This document shows, piece after piece, positions 32,397 to 41,301 of a stretch of DNA of 64,000 bases. Position 1 is the stretch's first letter. Every line of letters begins with the position of its first letter. The translations under genes and the position numbers were made by a program. This DNA is from Prolixibacteraceae bacterium (GTDB lineage Bacteria > Bacteroidota > Bacteroidia > Bacteroidales > Prolixibacteraceae): the NCBI GenBank assembly GCA_025355875.1, contig JANXYV010000115.1:1-64000 (forward strand). The letters run 5' to 3'. Under the pieces are notes generated by a model. The model saw only the letters and a list, made by a program, of their open reading frames with translations. It was not told the DNA's origin and searched no databases.

Positions 32397-33164
32397 GTGA
32401 AAAGGATTTTAAGCTATAATGTAAACGGAATCAGGTCAGCGATCGGTAAAGGTCTGCTGGACTTTTTGAAAGAGGAAAATCCTGATATTGTTTGTTTTCA
32501 GGAAACAAAAGCTCAGCCGGGACAAATGCGTGAGGAAGAATTTGAAGCAGCCGGATATCATTGCAATTCATTTTCTGCCGTCAAAAAGGGTTACAGTGGT
32601 GTGGCTATTTTTACTAAGGTGAAACCGGACCAAGTCATATTTGGTATGCAAAATGAGAAATATGATATAGAAGGAAGGGTGATAAGGGTCGATTTTGGCG
32701 ATGTTTCAATTATCAACGCTTATTTTCCTTCAGGAACGACAGGAGATATCAGGCAAGCCGTTAAAATGGGTTTCCTTTCCGATTTTCACGAATACCTGAA
32801 TGACCTGCGCACCACCCGAGAAAAACTGATCATTTCCGGAGATTACAACATTTGCCGACTTTGGATTGACATTCATAATCCTGCGCAACAGCAAAATACC
32901 TCCGGATTTCTACCTGAAGAGAGGGAATGGTTTGCTAAATTTGTGGAGGATGGCTACGTTGATACGTTGAGGGAAATTCATCAGGAAAAGCACCAGTATT
33001 CGTGGTGGAGTTACCGCGCAAACTCACGGGAGAATAACAAGGGATGGCGGATTGATTACCATATTGTCACTGATAATTTGAAAGATAAAATTCTGGATGC
33101 CAGAATTTTATCTTATGCAGTTCATTCTGATCATTGTCCGGTTTTACTCGACATCGACATCTAA
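32397..33164 (+). CDS. xth: exodeoxyribonuclease III
   Basis: 'ILSYNVNGIRSAIGKGLLDFL', 'PDIVCFQETKAQ', 'WRIDYHIVTDNLKDKI', 'HSDHCPVLLDI'; starts at GTG. Confidence 0.95.
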   Translation: MKRILSYNVNGIRSAIGKGLLDFLKEENPDIVCFQETKAQPGQMREEEFEAAGYHCNSFSAVKKGYSGVAIFTKVKPDQVIFGMQNEKYDIEGRVIRVDFGDVSIINAYFPSGTTGDIRQAVKMGFLSDFHEYLNDLRTTREKLIISGDYNICRLWIDIHNPAQQQNTSGFLPEEREWFAKFVEDGYVDTLREIHQEKHQYSWWSYRANSRENNKGWRIDYHIVTDNLKDKILDARILSYAVHSDHCPVLLDIDI

Positions 33165-33168
33165 AAAT

Positions 33169-34197
33169 CTATTCCCAGTTTAGGATGATTTTTCCGCAAC
33201 TCCCTTCTTCCATGATCTGAAAGGCTTCCAGATAATTGTCAGCAGGGAACCGGTGGGTAATTACGGGTAGAATATTCAGACCGGTCGAAAGCATCATTTC
33301 CATCTGATACCATGTTTCGTACATTTCGCGTCCATATATTCCCTTGAGCGTAAGTCCTTTAAATATCAGTTTGCTCCAGTTCAGCTGAGTTGTTGAAGGA
33401 AGCAAACCAAGCAAGGAAACCTTCCCTCCGTTATACATATTTTCGACCATATCATTGAAAGCGGCTGCCGAACCACTGCATTCAAGGCCGATGTCGAAAC
33501 CACCCACCATTCCGAGCGATTTTAGGACATCTTTGATACTTTCCTTGCGTGGATCAATCACTTTGGTGGCGCCCATTTTTAGGGCCAGATTACGGCGGTA
33601 TTCACTCAAATCAGTGCCAACGATATTTCTGGCTCCTGAAAATTTGCAGACTGCAGTTGCCATTGCTCCAATTGGCCCACCGATTCCGGTAATCAGGACA
33701 TCTTCGCCAAGCAAAGGAAAGGAAAGAGCGGTGTGAGTTGCGTTTCCAAGCGGATCCATGACTGACATCAACTCATCTGAAATACGGTCATCGATTTTTA
33801 AAACATTCGATGCGGGAACGGAAATATATTCGGCAAAACCTCCGTCGCGATTAACTCCGATTCCAACGGTATGATCGCAGATATGCTGGCGGCCCCGGCG
33901 GCAATTCCGGCAAAATCCGCATGAAATATGGCCTTCAACTGTGACCCGTTCGCCCAGATGAACTCGCGATACTTCAGAACCTCTGTCAACCACGTAGCCC
34001 ATGTATTCATGACCGATAACCAATGGAGTTTTGATTGTATTTTGAGCCCATTCGTCCCATTTGTAGATATGAAGATCGGTGCCGCAAATGGCAGATTTTT
34101 TGATGTTGATCAATACATCGTTCGGTCCGACTACAGGCATTGGAACATCTGCCATCCAAATCCCTTTCTCCGGTTTGAGTTTTATAATTGCTTTCAT
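33169..34197 (-). CDS. tdh: zinc-binding L-threonine 3-dehydrogenase-like alcohol dehydrogenase
   Basis: 'KSAICGTDLHIYKWDEWAQNTIKTPLVIGHEYMGYVVDRG', 'CGFCRNCRRGRQHIC', 'GGPIGAMA'; start at internal Met (ORF to 34218). Confidence 0.88.
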   Translation of the reverse strand: MKAIIKLKPEKGIWMADVPMPVVGPNDVLINIKKSAICGTDLHIYKWDEWAQNTIKTPLVIGHEYMGYVVDRGSEVSRVHLGERVTVEGHISCGFCRNCRRGRQHICDHTVGIGVNRDGGFAEYISVPASNVLKIDDRISDELMSVMDPLGNATHTALSFPLLGEDVLITGIGGPIGAMATAVCKFSGARNIVGTDLSEYRRNLALKMGATKVIDPRKESIKDVLKSLGMVGGFDIGLECSGSAAAFNDMVENMYNGGKVSLLGLLPSTTQLNWSKLIFKGLTLKGIYGREMYETWYQMEMMLSTGLNILPVITHRFPADNYLEAFQIMEEGSCGKIILNWE

Positions 34198-35663
34198 TTT
34201 TCTTTTTCTTTTGTCCAAATTGCTTTCATCGGGTAAACTTCCAGTTTTTCAACCATCAGCTCTCCTCCTATGTTAAACAAATACAAACCATCTCCGTTTT
34301 CATTCGGAACAAAACACGAACTCATGACCACTTTCCCGTCGTTTGCAAAGATCTCGACCGAGCTTCGGTCAAGCAGGATTTCAAGCTTAATTTTACCATC
34401 GACAGGCTCAACGATTGCCGAACTTCCTAAACAGCTGAGAACTTTAGTTTTAACATCATACATGAGTTCAGTTCCGTTATTCTTTTTATCCAGGCGCAGA
34501 ACAAAACCAAATTTATCGACTGTTTTCAACTTGAAATTGCCGATAATGTGCATGCAATCATTCTTTACGCCGTGAGTCGGATTTTTCTTGATTCCCGGTA
34601 TCAGATTTCGGTTCTCGTATACTTCGCCTTTTTCATGAAGAAGTGAAATTTCCTTTATCGGCTGGCGCACAAGCCGGATGCCTTCTGTGAATTTTTTAAG
34701 CGAAATTTCACAAGGGAAAGTCATTTGACCTTTGAAGGGCATTTTCGGATATTCGCCACCTTTCATCCAGGCAATCTGAATGGTCCTTCCGTCAGTTTCA
34801 GGAATATTGCTCCAGGTTTGGGCAGCGTAATAATTTGCTCCGTAATCGCTTAGCATTTTAACTGATTCAGCGGTAAACTTTTCGCCATTGAAAGTTCCGA
34901 TCAGGTAACTGCCATCACCGTTGAAGAGTACCCATTTCTTATCGTCCGACCGGTGGTTAACAGGTAGTTCAACCAAATCAGGACATTCGAAAAAACCAAC
35001 CAGATGGCTTTTAAATTGCCAGTCGATCAGGTTTTTTGAAGTGTAAAACGATATTCCTTTTTGTTTATCATCGTTATTTGGTTTTCGGTAGAGAACCATC
35101 ACAAACTGTTTGCTTGCTTCGTGCCAAATCACCTTTGGGTCGCGGGCATCATCAGTTTCATCAAAATGAATAATAGGATTCTTTTCGTATTTGATCCAGG
35201 TTCGTCCTTTATCGTTGCTGTAGGCCAGGCGTTGTCCGCATTTCTGGCTGGTATAGAAAAGCAGAATCGTTTTTTCTTTTCCTTTTTGCAGTCCGGTTAC
35301 ATTATTCTCATCGACCATCCCACTTCCTGAAAAAGCGGTACCGATTTCCTTGTCTTTCGAATCATTGTCAGGAAACAGGGCGATAGGCAGTTGTTCCCAG
35401 TGAACCAGGTCGGTGCTCACAGCATGCCCCCAGTGCATATAACCCCATTCGTTTCCAAAGGGATTATACTGATAAAAAAGGTGATATTCGCCCTTGTAAA
35501 AAACCAGGCCGTTCGGATCGTTCATCCAATTGATTTCAGGAGTGAAATGATATTGGGGCCGAAGCGATTCATTGTATGTTTTTACCGGCTTGGCTGAAAA
35601 GGCCGAAACCGGGCCAAGAAAGGAAGCAATAAAAAAAGTGAGGAGAAAAATAGTATTTTTCAT
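34194..35663 (-). CDS. glycoside hydrolase family 32 (levanase/invertase-like), secreted
   Basis: 'YHFTPEINWMNDPNGLVFYKGEYHLFYQYNPFGNEWGYMHWGHAVSTDLVHW', 'DARDPKV', 'FFECPDL'. Confidence 0.96.
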   Translation of the reverse strand: MKNTIFLLTFFIASFLGPVSAFSAKPVKTYNESLRPQYHFTPEINWMNDPNGLVFYKGEYHLFYQYNPFGNEWGYMHWGHAVSTDLVHWEQLPIALFPDNDSKDKEIGTAFSGSGMVDENNVTGLQKGKEKTILLFYTSQKCGQRLAYSNDKGRTWIKYEKNPIIHFDETDDARDPKVIWHEASKQFVMVLYRKPNNDDKQKGISFYTSKNLIDWQFKSHLVGFFECPDLVELPVNHRSDDKKWVLFNGDGSYLIGTFNGEKFTAESVKMLSDYGANYYAAQTWSNIPETDGRTIQIAWMKGGEYPKMPFKGQMTFPCEISLKKFTEGIRLVRQPIKEISLLHEKGEVYENRNLIPGIKKNPTHGVKNDCMHIIGNFKLKTVDKFGFVLRLDKKNNGTELMYDVKTKVLSCLGSSAIVEPVDGKIKLEILLDRSSVEIFANDGKVVMSSCFVPNENGDGLYLFNIGGELMVEKLEVYPMKAIWTKEKEK

Positions 35664-35711
35664 ATCTAAATTGTTACTGTCTTTGTAGTTTTGACAAATA
35701 TAAATGAAATA

Positions 35712-38177
35712 ATGAGAGAACGACTAGTATTGATTTTGTTTCTCTTGTCCGTGACCATGAGCTACGGACAGAAAAACTGGAAGGCTGAAGGGATTAAATT
35801 GCCTCCGGCGGTCTGCTATGCATCACCCGAATCGTTTCAGACCTTCGTACATCCACCTGCTGATTACAGCGAAAGACTAAAATCCGGTATTCTCAAGAAA
35901 GCTGTAATTGTCGTCAAGTATGTAGATTTTCCTCCCGACGCACAGGCTGCATTTCAGTATGCAGTTGATATTTGGCAGACCCTGATTTATTCTCCGATTC
36001 CGATTCATATCACGGCAACCTGGACAAGTCTGGCCGCCACTATTTTGGGAAGTTGTGGTCCTTCCGATTATTACAAAAATTTCAATGCCACCGAAATTTG
36101 GAATACCTATTATCCGGTGGTGATTGCCGAGAAAATGCTTGGCGAGGAAATAAACGGGCCTGATCAATCGGATATGGATGCTTCGTTTAATAAGGATTTT
36201 CCAAATTGGTATTTCGGTATTGACGGGAAAACGCCGTCTGACAAATATGATTTTTCATCAGTGGTTCTGCACGAGCTGACCCATGGTTTGGGTTTTGTGG
36301 GTAAATTTTATGTGAGTCGTGGCCGGGGTGGCTACGGTGATGACGGGTTACCTGCCGTTTTTGATGTTTCGGTTCAAAACCAGGCAGCAGAAAAACTGGT
36401 CAATACCAAATTATTTGCCAACCCATCGGTAAAGTTAAACCTGGCTTTGACCTCCAACTGGCTTGCCTTCAACAACGGCGCAACCCAGGGAAGTTTTCCC
36501 AGGTTATATGCCCCAACCATCTGGGATACAGGCTCAAGTATTTATCATCTGGACGAAAATACCTATCCGGCCGGTGATCCGAATTCACTGATGACCCCGT
36601 TCACCGGAATGGGCGAAGCGATCCACAATCCAGGCGAATCTACCCTTTCCGTTATGTACCATATGGGATGGAAATCAGTTTCAATCTGGCATATGCCGTT
36701 GAAAGACATTGAATATGTGACTAAGCCACTCAGTTTCATGGCGAAGATCACCAGCGATTACGATCTCGATTCCACCAAATTGTTTCTGGTGTACTCGACC
36801 AATAAATTTGTGAAAAAGGATTCGGTCCTGTTGAAAGCGACTGCTGTTCCAACTGAATTTGCCACCACATTGAACCTGAAACAGAACGGTGAAGTTGACT
36901 ATTACTTTTCAGCGAGCGATGTCAAAAAGCAGCGATTTGTATTTCCGTCAGGTGCATCAACCCAATATTTGAGTTTCAATATTGGGATTGATAAAATAGC
37001 TCCGGTCGTCGTTCACACTTCTGTGAAATACCTCATGAACACTGACCTAAGCACAAAAATATCGGCCCAGGTGACCGATAACATTGCAGTAAAATCGGTA
37101 AAGCTGGAGTATTTTGTGAATGGTGGAATGATTCAGGAATTGGCCATGAAAAACGATTCTGCGGACACGTATTCAGGAAACCTGTCATTTCCTAAATGGT
37201 CTATAAAAGATGGAGATTTAGTGAGTTACCATATCGTGGCAGTTGATGCTTCCTCCCAGAGCAACATTGGTTATCTGCCACTTTCCGGATATTTTACTAT
37301 CCGGATCTATGGCTTTCAGAAACCGGTTCTGGTTTACACTAATAATTTCGACAAGGATTCGCTTGATTTCATCAGTTCCAGTTTCAGGAATTATAAGGTG
37401 GCAGGTTTCGACAGTCCAGCCTTGAATTCTCAACATCCTTATTCCAGCCCTGATGCCGACAATCAGGAACTCAATTTCACCACGGTTTTGAAATATCCGA
37501 TTATCCTGAAACCGGGAGGATTGATGCATTATGATGAAATCGTACTGGTTGAACCGGGAGATCCGGGAACCAAATTTGGAGATGCAAACTTCTTCGATTA
37601 TGTGATTGCAGAAGGCTCATTAGATAAGGGAACTACTTGGAAACCCTTGGCCGACGGGTATGACAGCAATTTGCACGCAGCATGGGCAACGCTCTGGAAC
37701 AGTGCAATTACAGGAAATAACAGTACCGCCGTGCCAACGAAGGATCAATTTGTCAATCACGAAATCAACTTGCTGGCCAACGGAAATTTCAAGGAGGGAG
37801 ATACAATCCAGGTCCGTTTCCGGTTGTTTTCCGATCCTTATGCGCATGGCTGGGGCTGGATGATTGATAACCTGAAGATCCAGGATATTGAAACCGGTCT
37901 CAAGCCGGGCCTTTTAGCTTCCGGAGAGGTGAATTTCTTTCCAAATCCGGCAACTGATCGCCTGAATGTACAGGTCAGGATGCAGAAAAATGTGCATCAG
38001 CTGATTCTGAAAGCATTCAATTCCTCCGGAAGTTTGGTTTATATTCAGACCTTTCCGGATGCATCCGGCGATTTCCGGACTGAGATTGATGTGAGCAATT
38101 TCACAAAAGGCTTGTATTTGTTTTCGGTTGAATCTGAGAATGGACCGATGGTTACCTGCAAAATTCTGATTCAATAA
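35712..38177 (+). CDS. secreted zinc-metallopeptidase-like protein with T9SS C-terminal sorting domain
   Basis: 'SSVVLHELTHGLGFVGKF' (HExxHxxGF); C-terminal 'FFPNPATDRLNVQVRMQ...FTKGLYLFSVESENGPMVTCKILIQ' T9SS type-A-like domain; start at internal ATG (ORF to 35691). Confidence 0.82.
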   Translation: MRERLVLILFLLSVTMSYGQKNWKAEGIKLPPAVCYASPESFQTFVHPPADYSERLKSGILKKAVIVVKYVDFPPDAQAAFQYAVDIWQTLIYSPIPIHITATWTSLAATILGSCGPSDYYKNFNATEIWNTYYPVVIAEKMLGEEINGPDQSDMDASFNKDFPNWYFGIDGKTPSDKYDFSSVVLHELTHGLGFVGKFYVSRGRGGYGDDGLPAVFDVSVQNQAAEKLVNTKLFANPSVKLNLALTSNWLAFNNGATQGSFPRLYAPTIWDTGSSIYHLDENTYPAGDPNSLMTPFTGMGEAIHNPGESTLSVMYHMGWKSVSIWHMPLKDIEYVTKPLSFMAKITSDYDLDSTKLFLVYSTNKFVKKDSVLLKATAVPTEFATTLNLKQNGEVDYYFSASDVKKQRFVFPSGASTQYLSFNIGIDKIAPVVVHTSVKYLMNTDLSTKISAQVTDNIAVKSVKLEYFVNGGMIQELAMKNDSADTYSGNLSFPKWSIKDGDLVSYHIVAVDASSQSNIGYLPLSGYFTIRIYGFQKPVLVYTNNFDKDSLDFISSSFRNYKVAGFDSPALNSQHPYSSPDADNQELNFTTVLKYPIILKPGGLMHYDEIVLVEPGDPGTKFGDANFFDYVIAEGSLDKGTTWKPLADGYDSNLHAAWATLWNSAITGNNSTAVPTKDQFVNHEINLLANGNFKEGDTIQVRFRLFSDPYAHGWGWMIDNLKIQDIETGLKPGLLASGEVNFFPNPATDRLNVQVRMQKNVHQLILKAFNSSGSLVYIQTFPDASGDFRTEIDVSNFTKGLYLFSVESENGPMVTCKILIQ

Positions 38178-38199
38178 TCACAGATAAAATAAAAACTCT

Positions 38200-38207
38200 A
38201 TATTTGC
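38200..38207 (+). promoter_or_regulatory. putative -7 promoter box for aromatic-leader transcript
   Basis: TATATTTG matches the Bacteroidota -7 consensus TAnnTTTG, 18 nt before the leader-peptide ATG; no clear -33 TTTG. Confidence 0.5.
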
Positions 38208-38225
38208 CCTCAAATTGAACGTAAA

Positions 38226-38300
38226 ATGAAACGCACCAGTAACAATAGTTTTTTTTATTGGTTTTATTACTTCTGTTCTCAAATCGGGATCGGCGGGTAA
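38226..38300 (+). CDS. aromatic amino acid attenuator leader peptide (24 aa)
   Basis: Hand translation: MKRTSNNSFFYWFYYFCSQIGIGG*; run of eight consecutive Phe/Tyr/Trp residues; followed by terminator and tyrA. Confidence 0.82.
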   Translation: MKRTSNNSFFYWFYYFCSQIGIGG

Positions 38301-38330
38301 TGTCTTGTTGTTACAAAAAGATAATTTACA

Positions 38331-38363
38331 AAAGGGTCCCCGTGCTGAACGAGGCCCTTTTTT
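38331..38363 (+). terminator. rho-independent attenuator terminator upstream of tyrA
   Basis: AAAGGGTCCCCGTGCTGAACGAGGCCCTTTTTT: AAAGGG/CCCTTT, CC/GG, CGT/ACG arms, loop GCTGA, T6 tail, 12 bp before tyrA ATG. Confidence 0.85.
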
Positions 38364-38375
38364 AATTTTAGAAAT

Positions 38376-39269
38376 ATGAAACTTACAGTAATTGGTTTGG
38401 GATTGATCGGCGGATCGATGGCAAAAGACCTTCGGAAAGCTGGTTTTGCTACTGAAATAACCGGGGTTGATGTCAATCCTGAGAATGCTCAGGAAGCGCA
38501 ACGTCTTGGAATTGTCGACCGTGTTGAAACGCTGGAAAATGCTGTTTTAAAAGCTGATCTGGTACTCATTGCAATTCCGGTCGACAAGGTGTTGGCGACC
38601 TTGACTACCGTCCTTGACCTTGTTTCGTCGCAAACCACGGTGGTGGATGTGGGATCGACCAAAAAATCAATTTCAGAAGCGGTCGAAAAGCATCCCCGGC
38701 GCCGAAATTACGTTCCTGCCCATCCGATGGCAGGTACCGAAAACTCCGGACCCGGAGCAGCGTTGGAAGGATTGTTCGAAGGAAAAATCAATATCATTTG
38801 CGATCAGGAGAAAAGCGGACCGCAGCACCTCGCCCTGGCCGAAAAAATGTTTCAGGTATTGGGAATGGACATTGCTTACATGACCGCCGACGATCAGGAC
38901 CATAGTACTGGCTTCATTTCTCACCTGCCACATGCGGCGGCTTTTGCTCTTGCCAACGCCGTGCTCGACAAGGAAGATCGCGAAATTATTTTCGATCTGG
39001 CCAGTGGTGGATTCAACTCAACAGTACGTTTGGCAAAGAGTTCTCCGGAAATGTGGGGACCCATTTTTCAACAAAACAAGGAGTATATTGTTGAATCACT
39101 GGAAGTTTATATCAAACACCTGAAGGCATTCAAAAAAAGCATCGAATCCGATCCGGAACAAATGATGGCACTGATGAAAAACGCCAACCGGATTCGGGGA
39201 ATATTAGCCGGCGAAGGCGATTCGCTGGTAAAAAATGAAAAGACAATCGTTAAACTTTATACAAAATAG
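38376..39269 (+). CDS. tyrA: prephenate dehydrogenase
   Basis: 'MKLTVIGLGLIGGSMAKDLRKAGF', 'DVGSTKKSISEAVEK', 'YVPAHPMAGTENSGPGAA', 'HLPHAAAFALANAV'. Confidence 0.93.
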   Translation: MKLTVIGLGLIGGSMAKDLRKAGFATEITGVDVNPENAQEAQRLGIVDRVETLENAVLKADLVLIAIPVDKVLATLTTVLDLVSSQTTVVDVGSTKKSISEAVEKHPRRRNYVPAHPMAGTENSGPGAALEGLFEGKINIICDQEKSGPQHLALAEKMFQVLGMDIAYMTADDQDHSTGFISHLPHAAAFALANAVLDKEDREIIFDLASGGFNSTVRLAKSSPEMWGPIFQQNKEYIVESLEVYIKHLKAFKKSIESDPEQMMALMKNANRIRGILAGEGDSLVKNEKTIVKLYTK

Positions 39270-39271
39270 TC

Positions 39272-40363
39272 ATGGGAATTCACTTGGAAATTAACCCGAT
39301 CAGGCACTGGCTGCCACAAATTAACAATCCGCTGATCATTGCCGGACCTTGCAGTCTCGAAACCGAAGAGCAGGCAATGGACACCGCCCTTCAACTCGCC
39401 AAAGATCACCGGGTTTTCGTTTACCGTGGCGGAATCTGGAAACCCCGGACCCGCCCCGGAAGCTTTGAAGGCATTGGTAGCATTGGCCTGAAATGGCTGC
39501 AAATGGTTCGCGAGGAAACGGGTTTGCCGGTAGGTACTGAGGTGGCAAACGCTCAACACGCTGAAGAAGCGTTGGATGCCGGTCTGGATGTACTTTGGAT
39601 AGGAGCGCGCTCGACCGCCAGTCCGTTTGTTGTCCAGGAAATTGCCGATGTGGTAAAAGGAACCGATGCGGTGGTAATGGTGAAAAACCCGGTCAATCCC
39701 GATGTTCAGTTGTGGGTTGGAGCGTTTGAACGGCTGAGCCAGGCCGGAATTAAAAACCTCGTGGCTATTCACCGTGGTTTTACGCCTTTTCGCGAAACCG
39801 AGTACCGGAACTATCCCAACTGGAAAACAGTGATCGAATTGCGCCGTTTGATGCCTAATTTGCCTATTATCTGCGATCCTAGCCATATTGGCGGCAAACG
39901 TGAATATCTTTTCGATATTAGCCAGAAAGCCTTCGATATGGGAATGGAAGGGCTGATGATCGAATCTCACCGCGACCCGTCGTGTGCACTGAGCGACAAG
40001 GAACAACAACTTACACCGGTTGATCTGGCCAAATTACTTGACAGGTTGGTGATCCGTACTGTCACTTCTGACAACAAATTGTTTGAAAATCAACTCGAAA
40101 TGCTGCGCAGCCGGATCGACGCCATCGATACCGAATTGCTCGAAACTTTATCGTCTCGTATGGAGGTTGTCAGGCAAATTGGTCAGTATAAAAAAGACAA
40201 CAATGTGACTGCGTTTCAGGTTGGACGTTTTTCTGAACTGATGGAGAAACGCATGAAACTGGGTGAAAGCCTGAACCTTGACCCGAATTTTGTGCTGCAA
40301 ATGTTCCAGCACATTCACGAAGATTCGGTGCGGATGCAGACAGAGATTATGGATAAGGAATAG
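39272..40363 (+). CDS. bifunctional 3-deoxy-7-phosphoheptulonate synthase / chorismate mutase type II
   Basis: DAHP synthase 'IIAGPCSLETEEQ', 'YRGGIWKPRTRPGSFEG', 'IICDPSHIGGKREYL' plus C-terminal AroQ-like domain 'LEMLRSRIDAIDTELLETLSSRMEVVRQIGQYKKD'. Confidence 0.94.
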   Translation: MGIHLEINPIRHWLPQINNPLIIAGPCSLETEEQAMDTALQLAKDHRVFVYRGGIWKPRTRPGSFEGIGSIGLKWLQMVREETGLPVGTEVANAQHAEEALDAGLDVLWIGARSTASPFVVQEIADVVKGTDAVVMVKNPVNPDVQLWVGAFERLSQAGIKNLVAIHRGFTPFRETEYRNYPNWKTVIELRRLMPNLPIICDPSHIGGKREYLFDISQKAFDMGMEGLMIESHRDPSCALSDKEQQLTPVDLAKLLDRLVIRTVTSDNKLFENQLEMLRSRIDAIDTELLETLSSRMEVVRQIGQYKKDNNVTAFQVGRFSELMEKRMKLGESLNLDPNFVLQMFQHIHEDSVRMQTEIMDKE

Positions 40364-40413
40364 GAGTATATGGGAGAAAATTTTTAATCTCTACTTTAAA
40401 GGAAGCAGTTTGA

Positions 40414-40662
40414 AATCGAGTCACCGAATTAGATCCGAAAAGCAGAAAGGACCTCTATGTCAGAAATGAAGCTTTCAATGAGCTTGGGTTCTGTGCTTCA
40501 TTGGCCGAAATTTGGATTTACGCAAATATGGATAGTTAGAAAGGCAGTTATTTTTAGGCAGTTCATCTGGAAACTCCGATCTTTCCTGAAGGAAGGACTT
40601 TGCTGGCAACAGTAAAAATCTCAGGCATGCATGTATCGACATATTGGTTTCATAAAGATTAA
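40414..40662 (+). pseudogene. possible decayed coding remnant
   Basis: One frame reads NRVTELDPKSRKDLYVRNEAFNELGFCASLAEIWIYANMDS*KGSYF*AVHLETPIFPEGRTLLATVKISGMHVSTYWFHKD*; protein-like composition with two internal stops. Confidence 0.3.
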
Positions 40663-40678
40663 CATAATACAGTGAAAA

Positions 40679-41176
40679 ATGGCAACAGTTCTAAAATGTG
40701 ACAAAAGGGAATTTAGCGAAGACCCTAACAAGATTGATAATTTTCGTTTATTTTCGGATGTTTCGAGAGTAAAAAATGGAATAAAACCCGAAAATTTAAA
40801 CTTTGATTTGAGATTACTAAATCCGGGGCAATTTTCAGCGCCATACCATTTTCACAGATATGCTGAAGAATTGTTTATGGTGCTATCTGGCTCTATGACA
40901 ATGAGAACACCCAACGGACTTGAAATAATAACAACCGGAGATCTGGTATTCTGTGAAAAAGGAGATACTGGCGCTCATCAGTTTTTTAATCACAGCACAG
41001 AATCCTGCACCTATCTTGACATAAGAACATTTGCTGGCATGGATATATGCGAATACCCCGATTCAGGAAAGATACTTATAGCTCCGTCACTTGAGATATT
41101 TGCAAAGGATTCAAAAGTAGGATATTTCAAAGGCGAAGAAAATATTTTAGATAAGTGGAATGAAATTCAAAAATAG
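40679..41176 (+). CDS. cupin domain-containing protein
   Basis: 'PYHFHRYAEELFMVLSGSMTMRTPNGLEIITTGDLVFCEKGDTGAHQFFNHS'. Confidence 0.88.
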   Translation: MATVLKCDKREFSEDPNKIDNFRLFSDVSRVKNGIKPENLNFDLRLLNPGQFSAPYHFHRYAEELFMVLSGSMTMRTPNGLEIITTGDLVFCEKGDTGAHQFFNHSTESCTYLDIRTFAGMDICEYPDSGKILIAPSLEIFAKDSKVGYFKGEENILDKWNEIQK

Positions 41177-41301
41177 CCCTACCCATACCTGTAAGTTTTC
41201 AGCAAGTCATAGTTGAACGAAAGGTTTCGAAACTTCTTTGACAGGAATATTTTCAATAAAATGGATTGAATATCTGGCAGAGGTTAGATTTCCAATGGAA
41301 T

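Noticed and set aside
38178-38501. 107-aa minus-strand ORF over the tyrA leader
   Set aside because: Antisense to tyrA and to the attenuator; composition not protein-like and it is better explained by the leader structure
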